From an uncultured Alphaproteobacteria bacterium (GTDB lineage: Bacteria; Pseudomonadota; Alphaproteobacteria; Puniceispirillales; Puniceispirillaceae): a DNA stretch of 6,456 bases. Below are positions 1 through 5,321 of this stretch, in pieces. The translations under genes were made by a program, and so were the position numbers. The stretch is from positions 1 through 6,456 of the forward strand of contig CAJWDO010000099.1 of the NCBI GenBank assembly GCA_913031555.1, read 5' to 3'. How positions within the stretch are numbered: position 1 is the stretch's first letter; every line of letters begins with the position of its first letter. The notes under the pieces were generated by a model, which saw nothing but the letters and a program-made list of their open reading frames with translations, had not been told where the DNA came from and ran no database searches.

Positions 1-791
1 CCGGGGTGGAACTTGTCGATTGCGCCGCATCTGCCATGGCGCTGCGGACGATCAAAAGCGCCGAGGAACATGTTCTGATCCGCAAGGGCGCCGATATGTG
101 CGCTGTCGGTGGGCGGGCCTTGATGGGCGCGGTCAGGGCCGGTGTGCCGGAGCATGAGATCGCCCTTGCCTCGACCAATGCGATGGTCCGCGCCATCGCC
201 GACAGCTTTCCCTTTGTCGAGCTGATGGACACATGGACCTGGTTCCAGTCGGGGATCAACACCGACGGCGCGCACAACCCGGTGACCAACAAGCTTGTCG
301 AGGATGGCGACATCCTCTCGCTCAACACCTTTCCGATGATGTTCGGCTACTACACGGCGCTGGAGCGCACGCTGTTCTGCGGCCACGCCTCGAACGCGCA
401 TCGCGATCTGTGGCAGAAGAACTGCGAGGTGCATGTCCGCGGCATGGAATTGCTGAAGCCGGGGGCGCGCTGCTGTGATGTGGCGGCCGAGCTGAACAAG
501 ATGTATGCCGGCTGGGACCTGTTGAAATACCGGTCCTTCGGCTATGGCCATTCATTCGGCGTGCTGTGCCATTATTACGGCCGCGAGGCGTCGGTGGAAT
601 TGCGCGAGGATATCGACACGGTTCTGGAGCCGGGCATGGTGGTGTCGATGGAACCGATGATCATGCTGCCGGAGGGCGAGGCCGGCGCCGGCGGTTATCG
701 TGAGCATGACATCCTGATCATCACCGAGGACGGGGCCGAGAACATCACCAACTTCCCGTTCGGAACAGACGAAATGATCGTGGGGCGGTAA
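1..791 (+). CDS. Creatinase (creatine amidinohydrolase), M24 'pita-bread' family, 5'-truncated
   Basis: Creatinase hydrolyses creatine to sarcosine and urea in the cytosol, using a metal-free M24 fold. The reading frame is open to the left edge, so the GTG at position 6 is not a credible start. Counting that GTG codon as residue 1, the fragment has H90 (GAHNP), E120 (ALER), H182 (GYGHSFG), R193 (YGRE), E216 (SMEP) and H234 (REHD). Adding a constant offset of 142 gives H232, E262, H324, R335, E358 and H376, which as I recall are the active-site residues of Pseudomonas putida creatinase. This offset needs no gaps. The C-terminal AENITNFPFG motif is also creatinase-like. About 142 N-terminal residues lie outside the window, including the partner-subunit substrate contacts near F62/R64. 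The metal-ligand aspartates of M24 peptidases are not at the H90 site, which argues against an aminopeptidase. Ectoine hydrolase (DoeA/EutD) is the main alternative; the residue map favours creatinase. It converges with a ureohydrolase. Confidence 0.85.
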   Translation, partial: GVELVDCAASAMALRTIKSAEEHVLIRKGADMCAVGGRALMGAVRAGVPEHEIALASTNAMVRAIADSFPFVELMDTWTWFQSGINTDGAHNPVTNKLVEDGDILSLNTFPMMFGYYTALERTLFCGHASNAHRDLWQKNCEVHVRGMELLKPGARCCDVAAELNKMYAGWDLLKYRSFGYGHSFGVLCHYYGREASVELREDIDTVLEPGMVVSMEPMIMLPEGEAGAGGYREHDILIITEDGAENITNFPFGTDEMIVGR

Positions 792-799
792 ACCGCCTC
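782..799 (+). terminator. Stem-loop over the creatinase stop codon, candidate terminator
   Basis: GGCGGT (784-789) and ACCGCC (792-797) are perfect inverted arms. The stem extends outward through a G-T wobble and one G-C pair, giving about 7-8 pairs around a TAAA loop that contains the stop codon (789-791). No run of T follows on either strand, so it is not a classical intrinsic terminator. It may still act as a 3'-end stabiliser or Rho-assisted terminator between the two convergent genes. Confidence 0.4.
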
Positions 800-847
800 T
801 CACCTGTTCTGGCGTTCACCTGTTTTGACCCTCACCTGTTATGGGCG
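800..847. repeat. Three-copy tandem repeat, 16-bp period, core TCACCTGTT
   Basis: The 9-mer TCACCTGTT occurs exactly at 800-808, 816-824 and 832-840, a strict 16-bp spacing. The remaining 7 positions of each unit are partly conserved: copies 1 and 2 agree at 12 of 16 bases. The array fills the gap between two convergent genes. Its third copy runs into the 3' end of the ureohydrolase, whose stop codon (832-834, read on the minus strand) is part of the core. This looks like local duplication by slippage; a binding-site array is possible but unsupported. Confidence 0.75.
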
Positions 848-1785
848 ATGCGGCCGATCAGGTTGAGGAGAAGTTGCGCCGCCAGTGTCTGCGTGCTGCC
901 GGTCGGGTCATAGTCGGGCGCCACCTCGACAAGGTCGACCCCGACGATGCTGCCGCGTTTCGTCAGCCCGTCCAGAAGTTCCAGCACCTCGTAATACAGG
1001 AAACCGCCATGCGACGGCGTGCCGGTGCCGGGCGCCACCGACGGGTCGAACCCGTCGATATCGATGGTGATGTAATAACGCGCGCCTTCCGGGATGCGGG
1101 CCAGCATCCCGTCCACCCCCATTTCGCGGAACTGGCGCACCGACTGGATGTCGGAGCCCATGGCGCGGGCATCCTCATACCCGTCACGGGCCGTCGATGA
1201 CACGTTGCGGATACCGATCTGCGACAGACCGGTCACATAATCCTTTTCGGCGGCGCGCCGCATCGGGTTGCCATGGCCAAAGCGAACGCCATGACGCTCA
1301 TCGACGAAATCCAGATGCGCGTCGATCTGCACCAGATGGAACGGCTCCTCGCCGGCAAAGGCGTTGATACAGGGGATGTTGACCGAATGATCGCCGCCAA
1401 GAACAATCGGCACCGCGCCGGCATCGAGGATGGCGCGAACGCCGGCCTCGATATTGGCGTGGCTCTGGATGGTATCGGTATGGATGATGTCGGCATCGCC
1501 GATATCAACAATGCGGACCCGGTCATTTTCCAGATAGGTGACGTCATCCTCATGGTCATAGGCACCGGCGTGACCGAAGGAGAACAGCGTCGAGGCCTCG
1601 CGGATGCCGCGCGGGCCAAAGCGCGCGCCGGGCCGGAACTGCGTGCCGAAATCGAACGGCGCGCCAAGAATGGCGAAATCGGCGTCGATGGCGTCCCAGT
1701 CGGGCTGGTAGGGGTATTTGCCAAAGCTGCACAGCCCCACGAAAGGCAGGTTCAGACGCCCGCTGTCATATCCATGTCCACTCAT
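832..1785 (-). CDS. Agmatinase/arginase-family ureohydrolase (guanidino-compound amidinohydrolase)
   Basis: A cytosolic binuclear-metal hydrolase that cleaves a guanidino group to urea and an amine. With the chosen start it is 317 residues, typical of agmatinases. The metal-ligand set is complete: H133 in GGDHS, D155/H157/D159 in DAHLD, and D242/D244 in DIDGFDP. The family loop APGTGTPSHGG follows at 251-261, and E287 in the VEVAP motif is the guanidinium-contacting acid of the family. The start is chosen at the ATG at 1785, 7 bases after an AAAAGG Shine-Dalgarno; the adjacent ATG at 1788 is the alternative, while the frame-open codon at 1827 lies upstream of the ribosome site. Substrate is uncertain: agmatine, 4-guanidinobutyrate, 3-guanidinopropionate and free guanidine are all hydrolysed by members of this family. 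The convergent creatinase suggests guanidino compounds generally. No nickel or urease genes are visible in the window. Confidence 0.9.
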   Translation of the reverse strand: MSGHGYDSGRLNLPFVGLCSFGKYPYQPDWDAIDADFAILGAPFDFGTQFRPGARFGPRGIREASTLFSFGHAGAYDHEDDVTYLENDRVRIVDIGDADIIHTDTIQSHANIEAGVRAILDAGAVPIVLGGDHSVNIPCINAFAGEEPFHLVQIDAHLDFVDERHGVRFGHGNPMRRAAEKDYVTGLSQIGIRNVSSTARDGYEDARAMGSDIQSVRQFREMGVDGMLARIPEGARYYITIDIDGFDPSVAPGTGTPSHGGFLYYEVLELLDGLTKRGSIVGVDLVEVAPDYDPTGSTQTLAAQLLLNLIGRIAHNR

Positions 1786-1792
1786 CATCACA

Positions 1793-1798
1793 CCTTTT
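1793..1798 (-). promoter_or_regulatory. Ribosome binding site deciding the ureohydrolase start
   Basis: On the minus strand AAAAGG (1798 to 1793) precedes a double ATG. Spacing is 4 bases to the ATG at 1788 and 7 bases to the ATG at 1785, which favours the second. The longer frame starting at 1827 has no such site. Confidence 0.6.
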
Positions 1799-1814
1799 GC
1801 CGGCCGCCGGTGCG

Positions 1815-1861
1815 GCCCTGTTAACAATATGCCCTGTTGCCGTTCTGCCTGAAGGCCCTGT
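1815..1861. repeat. Three spaced GCCCTGT motifs in the ureohydrolase leader
   Basis: GCCCTGT occurs at 1815-1821, 1831-1837 and 1855-1861, spaced 16 and 24 bases; the first two extend to GCCCTGTT. Read on the minus strand they are ACAGGGC copies lying between the predicted promoter and the start codon. The first overlaps an 8-bp palindrome TGTTAACA (1819-1826). The third also forms the arm CCTGTC (1857-1862), which can pair with GACAGG (1876-1881) near the predicted 5' end of the transcript. Function is unknown. Confidence 0.45.
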
Positions 1862-1889
1862 CAGCCTCTGGCCGGGACAGGCTAGTCGA

Positions 1890-1917
1890 ATTTTATCATT
1901 ACCAAAAGGGGGGCCAA
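1890..1917 (-). promoter_or_regulatory. Predicted sigma-70 promoter for the ureohydrolase
   Basis: Reading the minus strand, TTGGCC (1917-1912) is followed after 16 bases by TAAAAT (1895-1890), close to a housekeeping -35/-10 pair. A start of transcription near 1883 would give a leader of about 97 bases. The -35 element lies inside a 12-bp tandem repeat. Based on pattern match only. Confidence 0.4.
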
Positions 1918-1925
1918 AAGGGGGC
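1902..1925. repeat. 12-bp tandem duplication CCAAAAGGGGGG
   Basis: CCAAAAGGGGGG at 1902-1913 is followed immediately by a second copy at 1914-1925 that differs only at its last base. Each copy has a G run of 5-6. The repeat sits in the divergent intergenic region and covers the -35 and part of the spacer of the predicted ureohydrolase promoter, so copy-number or G-run change could alter promoter geometry. Confidence 0.7.
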
Positions 1926-1941
1926 GCGAGACGGAACCGGT

Positions 1942-1955
1942 CGCAAAGGTTTGCG
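1942..1955. promoter_or_regulatory. LacI/PurR-like operator candidate CGCAAAGGTTTGCG
   Basis: CGCAAA (1942-1947) and TTTGCG (1950-1955) are perfect inverted arms around a 2-base GG centre. The E. coli PurR operator consensus, as I recall it, is ACGCAAACGTTTGCGT; this site matches it at both arms and at the flanking final T, but the centre is GG instead of CG. It lies between the divergent ureohydrolase and dioxygenase genes, about 25 bases upstream of the predicted minus-strand promoter and about 60 bases before the dioxygenase start, so one regulator could control both. No regulator gene is in the window. Confidence 0.5.
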
Positions 1956-2014
1956 TCGGACGCGCCGGTGAGGCACTCTCAGACCCGAGGATATACCCAT
2001 CTCGAGTGACCGCC

Positions 2015-2845
2015 ATGCCGATCAAACTGACCGCCGCGCAGCAGACCGCCTATGAACGCGACGGTTTCGTCGCGCCAATCGATATTTTCAGCGCCGACGA
2101 GGCGGTCGCGATCCGCACCGCTCTGGAGGAGGCCGAACGCCGCTTTCCAGAGGAACTGGCCGGCCCGAACCGCAACAACGCGCATTATGTGCTGCCGGTG
2201 CTTGACGAGATCACGCATGACAGCCGCATCCTGGACGCGGTGCAGGATGTGATCGGGCCGGATATTCTGACGGCCGGCACCACGCTGTTCATCAAGGAGC
2301 CGGAAACGAAGGGGTTCATCAGCTGGCACCAGGATGCCCGCTATATCGGGCTGGAACCGCATGACTGGGTGACGGGCTGGCTGGCGATCAGCGATGTGAC
2401 CGAGGACAATGGCTGCATGCGGATGATCCCGGGATCACACAAGGCACCGCTGGCCGAGCATGTCGACACCTATGGCGATGACAATCTTCTGACGCGCGGC
2501 CAGACGGTGCCGGATGTCGACGAGGATCAAGCTGTTACCGTGCCGCTGAAACCGGGGCAGTTGTCGCTGCATCATCCACGGATTGTCCATGGGTCGGGGC
2601 CGAACATATCCGGCGAGCGGCGGATCGGCTTTGCCATGCAAAGCTACATAGCGCCGAATGTCGAACAGGTGATTGGCCGCATCTGGGTGCAGCAGGCGCG
2701 CGGCACCGACAGGTTCGGTCATCATGATGTGGCGCCGCGCCCGACCGGTACCATGCAACCTGGCGATATCAAATTCCGCGACGAAGCGAATGACAGGCTG
2801 TCCGAAATCTTCTATGCAGGCGCCAACCGCAAGGGCCGCTACTGA
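2015..2845 (+). CDS. PhyH-family Fe(II)/2-oxoglutarate-dependent dioxygenase
   Basis: A phytanoyl-CoA dioxygenase-like protein (276 residues from this start), expected to couple 2-oxoglutarate decarboxylation to hydroxylation of a small substrate in the cytosol. The iron triad is visible: H105 and D107 in SWHQD, and distal H192 in RIVHGSGPN. R202/R203 in GERRIGF is placed to bind the 2-oxoglutarate carboxylate. The ENGCMRMIPGSHK stretch (about 131-143) is a PhyH hallmark. An Asp in HxD, rather than Ala/Gly, indicates a hydroxylase and not a halogenase. The ATG at 2015 has a weak GAG 8 bases upstream and yields the usual N-terminus (LTAAQQTAYERDGF); an in-frame GTG at 2006 is the alternative. 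Ectoine hydroxylase and phosphonate dioxygenases share the fold, but I see no signature tying it to either. It is followed 69 bases later by a PLP lyase on the same strand, probably cotranscribed. Substrate unknown. Confidence 0.88.
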   Translation: MPIKLTAAQQTAYERDGFVAPIDIFSADEAVAIRTALEEAERRFPEELAGPNRNNAHYVLPVLDEITHDSRILDAVQDVIGPDILTAGTTLFIKEPETKGFISWHQDARYIGLEPHDWVTGWLAISDVTEDNGCMRMIPGSHKAPLAEHVDTYGDDNLLTRGQTVPDVDEDQAVTVPLKPGQLSLHHPRIVHGSGPNISGERRIGFAMQSYIAPNVEQVIGRIWVQQARGTDRFGHHDVAPRPTGTMQPGDIKFRDEANDRLSEIFYAGANRKGRY

Positions 2846-2852
2846 CAATAGG

Positions 2853-2866
2853 GCCCGCATGCGGGC
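2853..2866. repeat. Perfect 14-bp palindrome between dioxygenase and PLP lyase
   Basis: GCCCGCATGCGGGC is its own reverse complement and starts 7 bases after the dioxygenase stop codon. As RNA it could form a GC-only 5-bp stem with a CATG loop. No T tract follows, so termination is unlikely; an mRNA stabilising or processing hairpin, or a dimeric regulator site ahead of the lyase gene, are both possible. Confidence 0.6.
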
Positions 2867-2898
2867 ACAGACAGATGCCAAGGCAGAAGCACAGACAT

Positions 2899-2905
2899 AA
2901 AGGGA
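2899..2905 (+). promoter_or_regulatory. Ribosome binding site of the PLP lyase
   Basis: AAAGGGA lies 9 bases upstream of the ATG at 2915 and supports that start over any internal methionine. Confidence 0.6.
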
Positions 2906-2914
2906 CCATCAGCC

Positions 2915-4060
2915 ATGGATGCCAATCTTAGCGCGGCGCTGGCCGCCCCGTTCACGCTGGACGTCAATCCCGGACATAAAGCCAGCTCATTTCCCAACCG
3001 CGCGGGCTCGCTTGACAGCGCGGTGATGGCGCGCGCGCAGGCGGTCATCGGCGGCTGGTCGGGCTATGCGCCGACTCCGCTTCATGAGCTTCCCGAGATC
3101 GCCGATTATCTCGGTGTCGCGCGGGTGGTCTACAAGGATGAATCAGCGCGCTTCGGGCTCGGGTCCTTCAAGGCGCTTGGCGGTGCCTATGCTGTCGCCG
3201 CGCTGGCAAGGCAGATCGAGGCGGATGGCGGCAGCGCCACCGACCTGACCGTCACCACCGCCACCGATGGCAATCACGGCCGGTCGGTTGCCTGGGGGGC
3301 GTCACGCGCCGGATGCGCCGCAAAAATCTATATCCACGCGCATGTCAGCAAGGCCCGCGAGGACGCCATGGCGGCCTTTGGCGCCGAGGTCATCCGGATC
3401 AATGGCAATTACGAGGCATCGCTTGCCGCCTGCAAGGAAGACGCCGCCGCGCATGGCTGGCAGATCGTCTCCGACACCTCATGGGAAGGGTATCACGAGG
3501 TGCCGTTGACGGTGATGGCGGGCTATACCGTAATGTCGGCGGAGATTCTGGCCCAGATTGGCGCCGCGCCAAGCCATGCGATGCTGCCGGTCGGGGTTGG
3601 CGGGTTGGCGGCCGGTATCGTCGCGCCGCTGTGGCAGGCGGCGGGGTCCTCGCTTGGCCATATGATCGCCGTTGAATCGCATATGAGCGCCTGCATGCGC
3701 GACAGCCTTGTCGCCGGCAACCCGACACCTCTCGACATTACCGAGGAAACGCTGATGGCCGGCCTGTCATGCGGCGAGGTTTCAGACCTTGCCTGGGACA
3801 TCCTGAAACCGACGGTCAGCCATTGCGTGACCATCGGGGATGAGGCCGTGGCGCCGCTGATGCGCTGGTTCCACCATCGCACAAATTCGATCGAGGCTGG
3901 CGAATGCTCGACCTCCGGGCTTGCCGCGTTGCTGGCGATGCATGCCGACGGGGCGGCGTGGGAACAGCTGGAGATGATGTCGGACTCGGTGATCCTGCTG
4001 GTCGGCACCGAAGGCGCGACCGATCCCGATTTCTATCGCCTGACTGTCGGAGTGGACTGA
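2915..4060 (+). CDS. Diaminopropionate ammonia-lyase-like PLP enzyme
   Basis: A 381-residue fold-type II PLP enzyme resembling DpaL, which converts 2,3-diaminopropionate to pyruvate and two ammonia. The Schiff-base lysine is K86 in FGLGSFKALGG. D118 in ATDGNHGR and D187 in SDTSWEGY match the two catalytic aspartates described for Salmonella DpaL (D120, D189). The phosphate-binding glycine loop GVGGLAAG is at about 227-234. MAGLSCGE (281-288) and the C-terminal LVGTEGATDPDFYR (about 362-375) are also family-like. E. coli DpaL is slightly longer (about 398 residues), and some substrate-side segments differ: from memory it has GESGAVGLG where this protein has GECSTSGLA. The substrate may therefore be another beta-substituted amino acid, for example a 3-hydroxy amino acid. 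Ectoine-cluster EutB and threonine dehydratases are more distant alternatives. It probably shares a transcript with the upstream dioxygenase and ends convergent with an FMN oxidase gene. Confidence 0.82.
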   Translation: MDANLSAALAAPFTLDVNPGHKASSFPNRAGSLDSAVMARAQAVIGGWSGYAPTPLHELPEIADYLGVARVVYKDESARFGLGSFKALGGAYAVAALARQIEADGGSATDLTVTTATDGNHGRSVAWGASRAGCAAKIYIHAHVSKAREDAMAAFGAEVIRINGNYEASLAACKEDAAAHGWQIVSDTSWEGYHEVPLTVMAGYTVMSAEILAQIGAAPSHAMLPVGVGGLAAGIVAPLWQAAGSSLGHMIAVESHMSACMRDSLVAGNPTPLDITEETLMAGLSCGEVSDLAWDILKPTVSHCVTIGDEAVAPLMRWFHHRTNSIEAGECSTSGLAALLAMHADGAAWEQLEMMSDSVILLVGTEGATDPDFYRLTVGVD

Positions 4061-4084
4061 TCGGGGCAGGCTGATCGGGGCGGG
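4057..4084. repeat. 14-bp tandem duplication spanning the PLP lyase stop codon
   Basis: CTGATCGGGGCAGG (4057-4070) is repeated directly as CTGATCGGGGCGGG (4071-4084), 13 of 14 bases identical. The first copy contains the stop codon TGA (4058-4060), and the second supplies another TGA in a different frame. The similarity suggests a recent slippage duplication. Confidence 0.75.
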
Positions 4085-4091
4085 CTTTTCA

Positions 4092-4127
4092 ATCAGACCA
4101 ATCTGAAATCATATTTATCTGATCAGA
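4092..4127. terminator. Clustered TCAGA/TCTGA inverted repeats at a convergent gene junction
   Basis: TCAGA (4093-4097) and TCTGA (4102-4106) can form a 5-bp stem with a CCAA loop, followed on the plus strand by an AT-rich stretch. ATCAGA (4092-4097) can alternatively pair with TCTGAT (4118-4123), and TCTGATCAGA (4118-4127) is a perfect palindrome inside the 3' end of the minus-strand gene. The stems are short, so a bidirectional terminator is only a weak suggestion. Confidence 0.25.
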
Positions 4128-5251
4128 ATCGATTCATCGACCTCTGACAGGTTCGAGCGCCCGCACAGCGCCATCGTCAGATCAAGTTCCTTGTGAAGGA
4201 TCTCGAGTACCTTGGTGACACCCGCGCGGCCACCGGCACCAAGGCCATAGAGAAAGGCCCGGCCAATCAACGTGCCTTTCGCGCCAAGCGCCACCGCGCG
4301 CAACACGTCCTGGCCGGTGCGGATACCACCATCCATCCAGACCTCGCATTTGTCACCAATGGCATCGACAATGTTGGGCAGCGCGGAGATCGAGGACGGC
4401 GCGCCGTCGAGCTGGCGTCCCCCATGGTTCGAGACAATCACCGCATCGGCACCGACATTGATCGCCTGCCGCGCATCCTCGACATCCAGAATGCCCTTGA
4501 TGATGATCTTGCCACCCCATTGTTTGCGAATTTCCCGCACATCATCCCAGGACAGGCTGGGGTCGAACTGGCTGGCCGTCCAGCTGGCAAGCGATGACAT
4601 GTCCTTGACACCCTCGACATGCCCGACAATGTTGCGGAATTCGCGGCGGCGCGTTCCCATCATGCCAAGGCACCAGGACGGCTTGCTGGCAAGATTGATC
4701 ATGTTCTTCAGGGTCGGTTTCGGCGGTGCCGACAGCCCGTTGCGAACATCCTTGTGGCGCTGGCCCATGATCTGCAAATCCAGCGTGATCATCAGCGCCG
4801 AGCAATTGGCGGCCTTCGCGCGCTCGACAAGATTGCGAATGAACTTCCGGTCACGCATCACATAGAGCTGGAACCAGAACGGTTTCGTGGTGTTTTCGGC
4901 GACATCCTCGATCGAGCAGATCGACATCGTCGACAGCGTGAAGGGAACACCAAAGGATTCAGCCGCCTGCGCGGCAAGAATTTCGCCATCGGCATGCTGC
5001 ATGCCGGTAAGTCCGGTTGGCGCCAGCGCCACCGGCATCGGCACCTCCTCGCCCAGCATCGTCATTGCAGTGCTGCGTTCCGATACGTCGATCGCGACGC
5101 GCTGGCGGAATTTGATGTCCTGAAGGTCGGACTCGTTCGCATTAAAGGTGGATTCCGTCCACGATCCGCTCTCGCAATAATCATAGAACATGCGCGGAAC
5201 GCGCCGTTCCATCTGCTTGCGCAGATCGTCAACACAAGCGATTACGGCCAT
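4115..5251 (-). CDS. FMN-dependent 2-hydroxy-acid dehydrogenase/oxidase (LldD / glycolate oxidase family)
   Basis: A TIM-barrel flavoenzyme that oxidises an L-2-hydroxy acid such as lactate to its 2-oxo acid; 378 residues from the chosen start. Family residues, by comparison with spinach glycolate oxidase (Y24, Y129, D157, K230, H254, R257): Y25 in YDYCESG, Y130 in FQLYV, D158 in LDLQ, K252 in IIIKG, catalytic H276 and R279 in SNHGGRQLD. The FMN phosphate site is at about 308-331 (DGGIRTG and IGR). The ATG at 5251 is used because a GGGG ribosome site lies 7 bases upstream and because the longer frame beginning at the GTG at 5281 would run through the promoter. LldD usually passes electrons to the quinone pool; some relatives use oxygen, and the sequence does not decide. 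L-lactate is the default guess, but mandelate, glycolate or another hydroxy acid are possible. It converges with the PLP lyase and follows an iron-transport permease on the same strand. Confidence 0.88.
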   Translation of the reverse strand: MAVIACVDDLRKQMERRVPRMFYDYCESGSWTESTFNANESDLQDIKFRQRVAIDVSERSTAMTMLGEEVPMPVALAPTGLTGMQHADGEILAAQAAESFGVPFTLSTMSICSIEDVAENTTKPFWFQLYVMRDRKFIRNLVERAKAANCSALMITLDLQIMGQRHKDVRNGLSAPPKPTLKNMINLASKPSWCLGMMGTRRREFRNIVGHVEGVKDMSSLASWTASQFDPSLSWDDVREIRKQWGGKIIIKGILDVEDARQAINVGADAVIVSNHGGRQLDGAPSSISALPNIVDAIGDKCEVWMDGGIRTGQDVLRAVALGAKGTLIGRAFLYGLGAGGRAGVTKVLEILHKELDLTMALCGRSNLSEVDESILIR

Positions 5252-5256
5252 GAAAA

Positions 5257-5294
5257 CACCCCATTTTAAAATATGGCCCACAGAGCCCTGTCAA
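5257..5294 (-). promoter_or_regulatory. Promoter and ribosome site of the hydroxy-acid dehydrogenase gene
   Basis: The minus strand carries a perfect -35 hexamer TTGACA (5294-5289). An AT-rich -10 region follows, with TATTTT at 15-base or TTTTAA at 17-base spacing, embedded in the perfect palindrome ATTTTAAAAT (5263-5272). The Shine-Dalgarno GGGGTG (5262-5257) follows at once. Transcription would begin near 5260, giving a leader of only about 10 bases, so the true -10 or start point may differ. The promoter shows that the gene need not depend on the upstream permease operon. Confidence 0.5.
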
Positions 5295-5321
5295 AATAGA
5301 CCACGCACATATCGGCGGTGG

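Noticed and set aside
1273..1824. Long plus-strand open frame opposite the ureohydrolase, and similar frames opposite the FMN enzyme and PLP lyase
   Set aside because: These are antisense shadows in high-GC coding DNA. They show no family motifs, and the opposite strands carry complete catalytic motifs.
1786..2005. Guanidine riboswitch upstream of the ureohydrolase or dioxygenase
   Set aside because: The guanidino context made this worth looking for, but I found no paired hairpins with ACGR loops (mini-ykkC type) or recognisable ykkC-I core. The few ACGG strings present lack complementary flanks.
2015..2845. Dioxygenase as ectoine hydroxylase or a halogenase
   Set aside because: HxD instead of HxA/G excludes a halogenase, and I could not recognise ectoine-hydroxylase signature segments; no ectoine synthesis genes are nearby.
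2915..4060. PLP enzyme as threonine dehydratase or EutB of ectoine use
   Set aside because: The SFKALGG context, ATDGNHGR, SDTSWEGY and MAGLSCGE match DpaL better, and no regulatory ACT domain is present.
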